Assembly: GCA_051294375.1 (NCBI GenBank)
Contig: CM119264.1
Coordinates: forward strand, 10,639,832-10,703,831
Origin: Paraspadella gotoi
Taxonomy: Eukaryota; Chaetognatha
Length of the DNA: 64,000 nucleotides
Direction: 5' to 3'
Within the stretch, counting starts at the first letter, position 1. Each line of letters starts with the position of its first letter. Made by a program: the position numbers and the translations under genes. The notes beneath the pieces are model-generated. The model worked only from the letters and a program-made list of their open reading frames with translations. It ran no database searches and was not told the origin of the DNA. Shown here in pieces: positions 61,115 to 64,000 of the stretch.

Positions 61115-64000
61115 CTGGAAAAAAAATTAAATCGGAAAGTAAAATTTAGAATCATAAATTCTTGATTTTTAATTTTAGAGAACAGGATCTCACTGTTTCG
61201 TCCAGTTCCGGTAAGTGACTTTCGTCGAAATTCTTCAATTGAATGTCTTTTTCTGTCTGGTCACCGCTCTCATTGTCTTTGCGCTCCGAATCTCGAATCG
61301 ACTTTTCTCCATTGGAAAGGAAATGCTCCGCTTCTGCATGGATTGTTGGTTTCGCTTCCGCGGATTCTTTATAATCTTTCTTAGCGAATCCGATTGGTGG
61401 CGCTATAGTTTCATCAGTAGAAACAATTGAGTCTTCGATGACTTCAGTCGGTTCATAATGAGATACAGTTGATTGAGAAGTCGTTGAAGATATTTTCATA
61501 TTTTCATCATAAGTGGATTCAAAAGTTTCCTCTTCGGAATTCGGAAGCGTCGAGGCCATCGCCATCTCGGAAAGTTCGTCCGAAATCTCGGGCAAAAATG
61601 ATGAATTTTCGTTTTGTGGAATGAAACTTATACCCGCTTTTGCTACCGGAGTGGAAAGGGAATGAAGAGAACGATCGTTATCTTTAGCCGACTGCTCTTT
61701 TGTTTCCTCTTCATCCTCTACAGAAACAGAATCTGTCTTTTCCGCAGCAAACGATTTAGTTTCAGCAATTCGGAAAACTGTCTCTCTCTCATGTTCACTC
61801 GAGTCCTGTTGACTTTCGAATCGTGAATTGGATTGGTTGAAGTCAATTATCTCAGGCGCGTTTCCAACCTTCCCCTTCTCTTCAACGCGAGAGGCGACGA
61901 ACTCGGCGTCGAGCTTGGCCGGCACCCCATTGTCTTCTTCTTCCTCCTTTTCGCTCTTCCCCTCTTCTTCTTCCTCTTCCTCCTCCTCCAACGTCTCTTC
62001 TTCGTTATTTTCCCACTCCTTCTCCCCCTCCTCCCCCTCCTCCTTCCGCCACACATCTCTTATATCGAAACTGACCCTCTCCCCTCTCCCCGACGCCCTA
62101 AGATACCAGGCGCCAAACCCCAGCGCCATCAAAATCAACACCACCGCCAGCGGCGTCAAGCAGTAGATGCCGCGGCGTATTTGGCGCCACGCGGCTCTCA
62201 TTCCGGATGGTGTGGTTGGCGTTGTCGGCGTCCACTCCGTCGCCGTCGTCGACAGAGTTGTAACGGCGCGACGCCGACGACGTCTCCGGGACGGGGACGC
62301 TTCTCTGTTGTCGTTGTCGTTATTCGTTGGCCGGAATCTCGTAGATGGAATCCTTGACTCATCGCGATCATCGTCGCGCGCCTGATTAGAACCATCTCCA
62401 CCGACGCCGCCGACGCCGCCCGCTGGCGTCTTTAGTCTCAACTGGCGAACTCTGGACAAGGAGCGAGAGATTCGCCTAAAGAGGGCGTTGAAGGAAGAGT
62501 CGGCGGAGGAGGCGCTTTGGTCGGGACGCCAAACGTGATCGTTGTCGTCGTCGTCGAAGACGTTGCCTTCTTCCTCTTCATTTGGCGCCAAAGCGAAAAA
62601 ATGGCCGAAAAAAGATTCGACGCTGAATTTAAATGAAGTAAAAGGGGACAGAATTTTAAAAGAAATCAACCAATCAATTAATAACAAGGAACCATGTCGC
62701 AACTTTAAAATTCTTTTTCACACATTTCGTTCTGCCTTTTTAAACTCTTATAACTTACTTACATAACTACATCCGCCCAAAGATTTATCCACTCCGTAGG
62801 AAATTACAATAATACTTTTCATTTTATGTTCACCTTGAGCCTTCAACGGGTTCGTCGCTCTCCGTCAAATCCTTTGCCCACTCCACTTCGCGAGTGAACA
62901 CTTCGGGCGTTTGACAATCGCCATCGACGACGATTTGGACGTCGCCGACAGCGCCGTCGCCGCCCACGGCCTTTTCATCGGAATCATCTTCGCGGTCGAC
63001 AGCGTCCTCTGGGTCGTCGTTGAACATCGTCGTCTCCGCGACCGACTGGAACAGCACAGAGTCCACGGGTGGACCGGAGATTGCGGAGGCGAACGAAGGC
63101 GAAGGTCCGATAATCGTCTCGAGGATTGCACGCCGGGTTTTTCGAACGGAACCTAAGATTATTAGAGAAAAAAAATGATTTAAGCAATCAATCAATTATT
63201 TTTCTTATAAACGAGACTGAGAGAGAGTCTTGATTGAAAGCTTGCAGGGACCTGCTTTGTCCTTATCTTGTAAGAGTGATGGAGGCCTTATACAACCAAA
63301 GACAAAGTCCAAAATCCGAAGTCAGGGGCAAGATAGCTTATTTATTAAATGAATGAATAATTTTTATAATGGTTGTACCAATTTTATATAATACCCAACT
63401 CCTATAGAATCACCGCGAACGAGAGTGTAGCTCCTTTGGAACTTGAGCTCCAATTGACTTTCGTCGGATTGGATGGGCGTCGAGTCGACGATCGCCTCCA
63501 ACTGATCGACGTCGAGAACTCCGTCGAAACCTCGGTCCCCCGATTCCACCTCGTACTGTTTCGTGTTCATTATGTTTTTTTATGCTTTAAATATTATTAC
63601 TTTATTTAAAATATTTATAATTCCCCACCTGGCGACTCCGGAGTTCCTCCATCTTCCCATCATCTCCGGTCGGTTGTCCTTTTTCTTCCATTTCGATTCC
63701 TTCGAGAATCTCCAGTGCGTCGTCGAGATTGTCCGCGTCGTCGTCGTCGTCTTCTTCTTCGTAGTCTTCGTCTTGACCGGAACTCCAATCGGTCTGACTC
63801 CCCACCGACTCCATCAGCGACGAATGAGGCAGCTCCTCCAATAGATCTCTGGAGACGCGCAAATGGATGTTTAATGTTTATAGACAGACAAACTAATCCA
63901 CCGAAAACGGATGAAGGAACCGACGGAAGGACGGACGGACTGACTTTGAAACGAGCTGCATCTCCCGACACATTTCCGACATGAGTTCGACGGAATCTGT
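60380..64000 (-). CDS. EF-hand-like, single-pass membrane protein with C-terminal hemopexin domain; six exons, 5' end beyond the window
   Basis: Join, in transcript order, of 64000-63945, 63848-63629, 63555-63414, 63152-62834, 62622-61194 and 61114-60380. Every junction has GT-AG ends and matching phase, giving about 966 codons before TGA. Product order: helical/acidic N-terminal part; EF-hand-like loop (about residues 99-110, Asp at loop positions 1, 5, 9 and 11, Gly at 6, Gln instead of Glu at 12); an unrecognised segment; an Arg-rich stretch; a membrane helix (about 398-420); a very acidic Glu/Asp-rich stalk; then a four-blade hemopexin-like propeller with the usual first and last cysteines. 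No HExxH metalloprotease domain is visible. Hemopexin propellers are extracellular binding domains, so an N-in/C-out (type II) topology is inferred. I do not recognise the whole protein. Five introns are short (73-261 bp). No canonical AATAAA follows; ATTAAA-like sites lie near 60170-60195. Confidence 0.82.
61194..62622 (-). CDS. Exon 5: Arg-rich region, transmembrane helix and acidic stalk
   Basis: A 476-codon exon starting in phase 2 after TTCAG and ending GAAACA before GTGAGA. A basic run (seven Arg) and a Thr/Pro-rich stretch precede a hydrophobic helix of about 23 residues (CLTPLAVVLILMALGFGAWY at its core, about 62168-62100). A long Glu-rich segment and a Ser/Thr/Glu-rich, probably disordered stalk follow. 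The stalk has no domain I recognise. Basic residues flank both sides of the helix, so charge does not settle topology. Confidence 0.8.
62834..63152 (-). CDS. Exon 4 of the hemopexin-membrane gene
   Basis: Acceptor TTAG at 63154-63153, donor GTGAAC at 62833. Encodes SVRKTRRAILETIIG, then a segment rich in Ser, Asp and Glu including GPPVDSVLFQSVAETTMF. No family recognised. Enters in phase 1 and leaves in phase 2, matching its neighbours. Confidence 0.75.
63414..63555 (-). CDS. Exon 3: EF-hand-like loop
   Basis: Acceptor CAG before TACGAG, donor GTGATT at 63413. Encodes a loop DRGFDGVLDVDQ followed by LEAIVD, which fits the EF-hand spacing (D at 1, 5 and 9, G at 6, L at 8) but has Gly at position 3 and Gln at 12. 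Calcium binding is uncertain. Only one loop is seen, although EF-hands usually pair. Confidence 0.75.
63629..63848 (-). CDS. Exon 2 of the hemopexin-membrane gene
   Basis: Acceptor CTCCAG, donor GTGGGG at 63628. Encodes 73 codons plus one completing base, with a run of Glu and Asp (EEEDDDDDAD) and no recognised domain. Phase 2 to 0 agrees with both neighbours. Confidence 0.75.
63945..64000 (-). CDS. Exon 1 visible part, cut by the window edge
   Basis: The last 18 codons plus two bases before a GTCAGT donor at 63944. Reads TDSVELMSEMCREMQLVS, a likely helix. The two leftover bases join exon 2 to make Lys. The start codon and promoter lie beyond 64000. Confidence 0.6.

Overview
This is nuclear DNA of an animal, most likely an invertebrate. 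It has short spliceosomal introns (about 73-261 bp), a four-RRM PTB-family protein, a hemopexin-fold gene, a Tc1-like transposase remnant, a tRNA-derived SINE-like element and a very high load of microsatellites, mainly (CT)n/(GA)n and (GTC)n/(GAC)n. I cannot name the species. Fifteen N runs interrupt the window. Many of them end inside (GA)n or (AAAG)n arrays, and three are exactly 25 N (20965, 28557, 47642), which looks like a placeholder for unsized contig joins.

Layout. 1-16.2 kb: no gene I can support; low-complexity AT-rich DNA, microsatellites, a GC-rich degenerate minisatellite (13.85-14.08 kb) and one possible first exon cut by a gap (10650). 16.24-16.50 kb: a possible minus-strand exon. 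16.54-28.96 kb: blocks X, Y, Z and W repeated in an order best explained as one roughly 4 kb locus entered about three times, with noisy, indel-rich copies. 29-45 kb: no convincing gene; microsatellites and a 1.9 kb element with GC-rich inverted ends (36.5-38.4 kb). 45.25-45.46 kb: a small MITE-like element with a perfect 17-bp inverted repeat and a 7-bp flanking duplication. 49.7-49.9 kb: a tRNA-derived element with A and B boxes. 44.6-52.9 kb: eight long (CT)n arrays, all in the same orientation, leading to the PTB gene. 53068-55422: an uninterrupted four-RRM PTBP/hephaestus-type gene. 57.96-58.09 kb: Tc1-like transposase remnant. 60380-64000 (minus): a six-exon gene, 5' incomplete, for a predicted single-pass membrane protein with an EF-hand-like loop and a C-terminal four-blade hemopexin domain.

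The two firm genes converge (plus-strand PTBP, minus-strand hemopexin gene) and share a roughly 5 kb AT-rich intergenic region. There is no operon. The main biological link I see is between the PTB-type protein, whose family binds CU-rich RNA, and the dense (CT)n tracts lying in sense orientation just upstream of its own gene. Most long reading frames elsewhere are Ser-Leu or Arg-Glu translations of (CT)n/(GA)n and are not annotated as genes.
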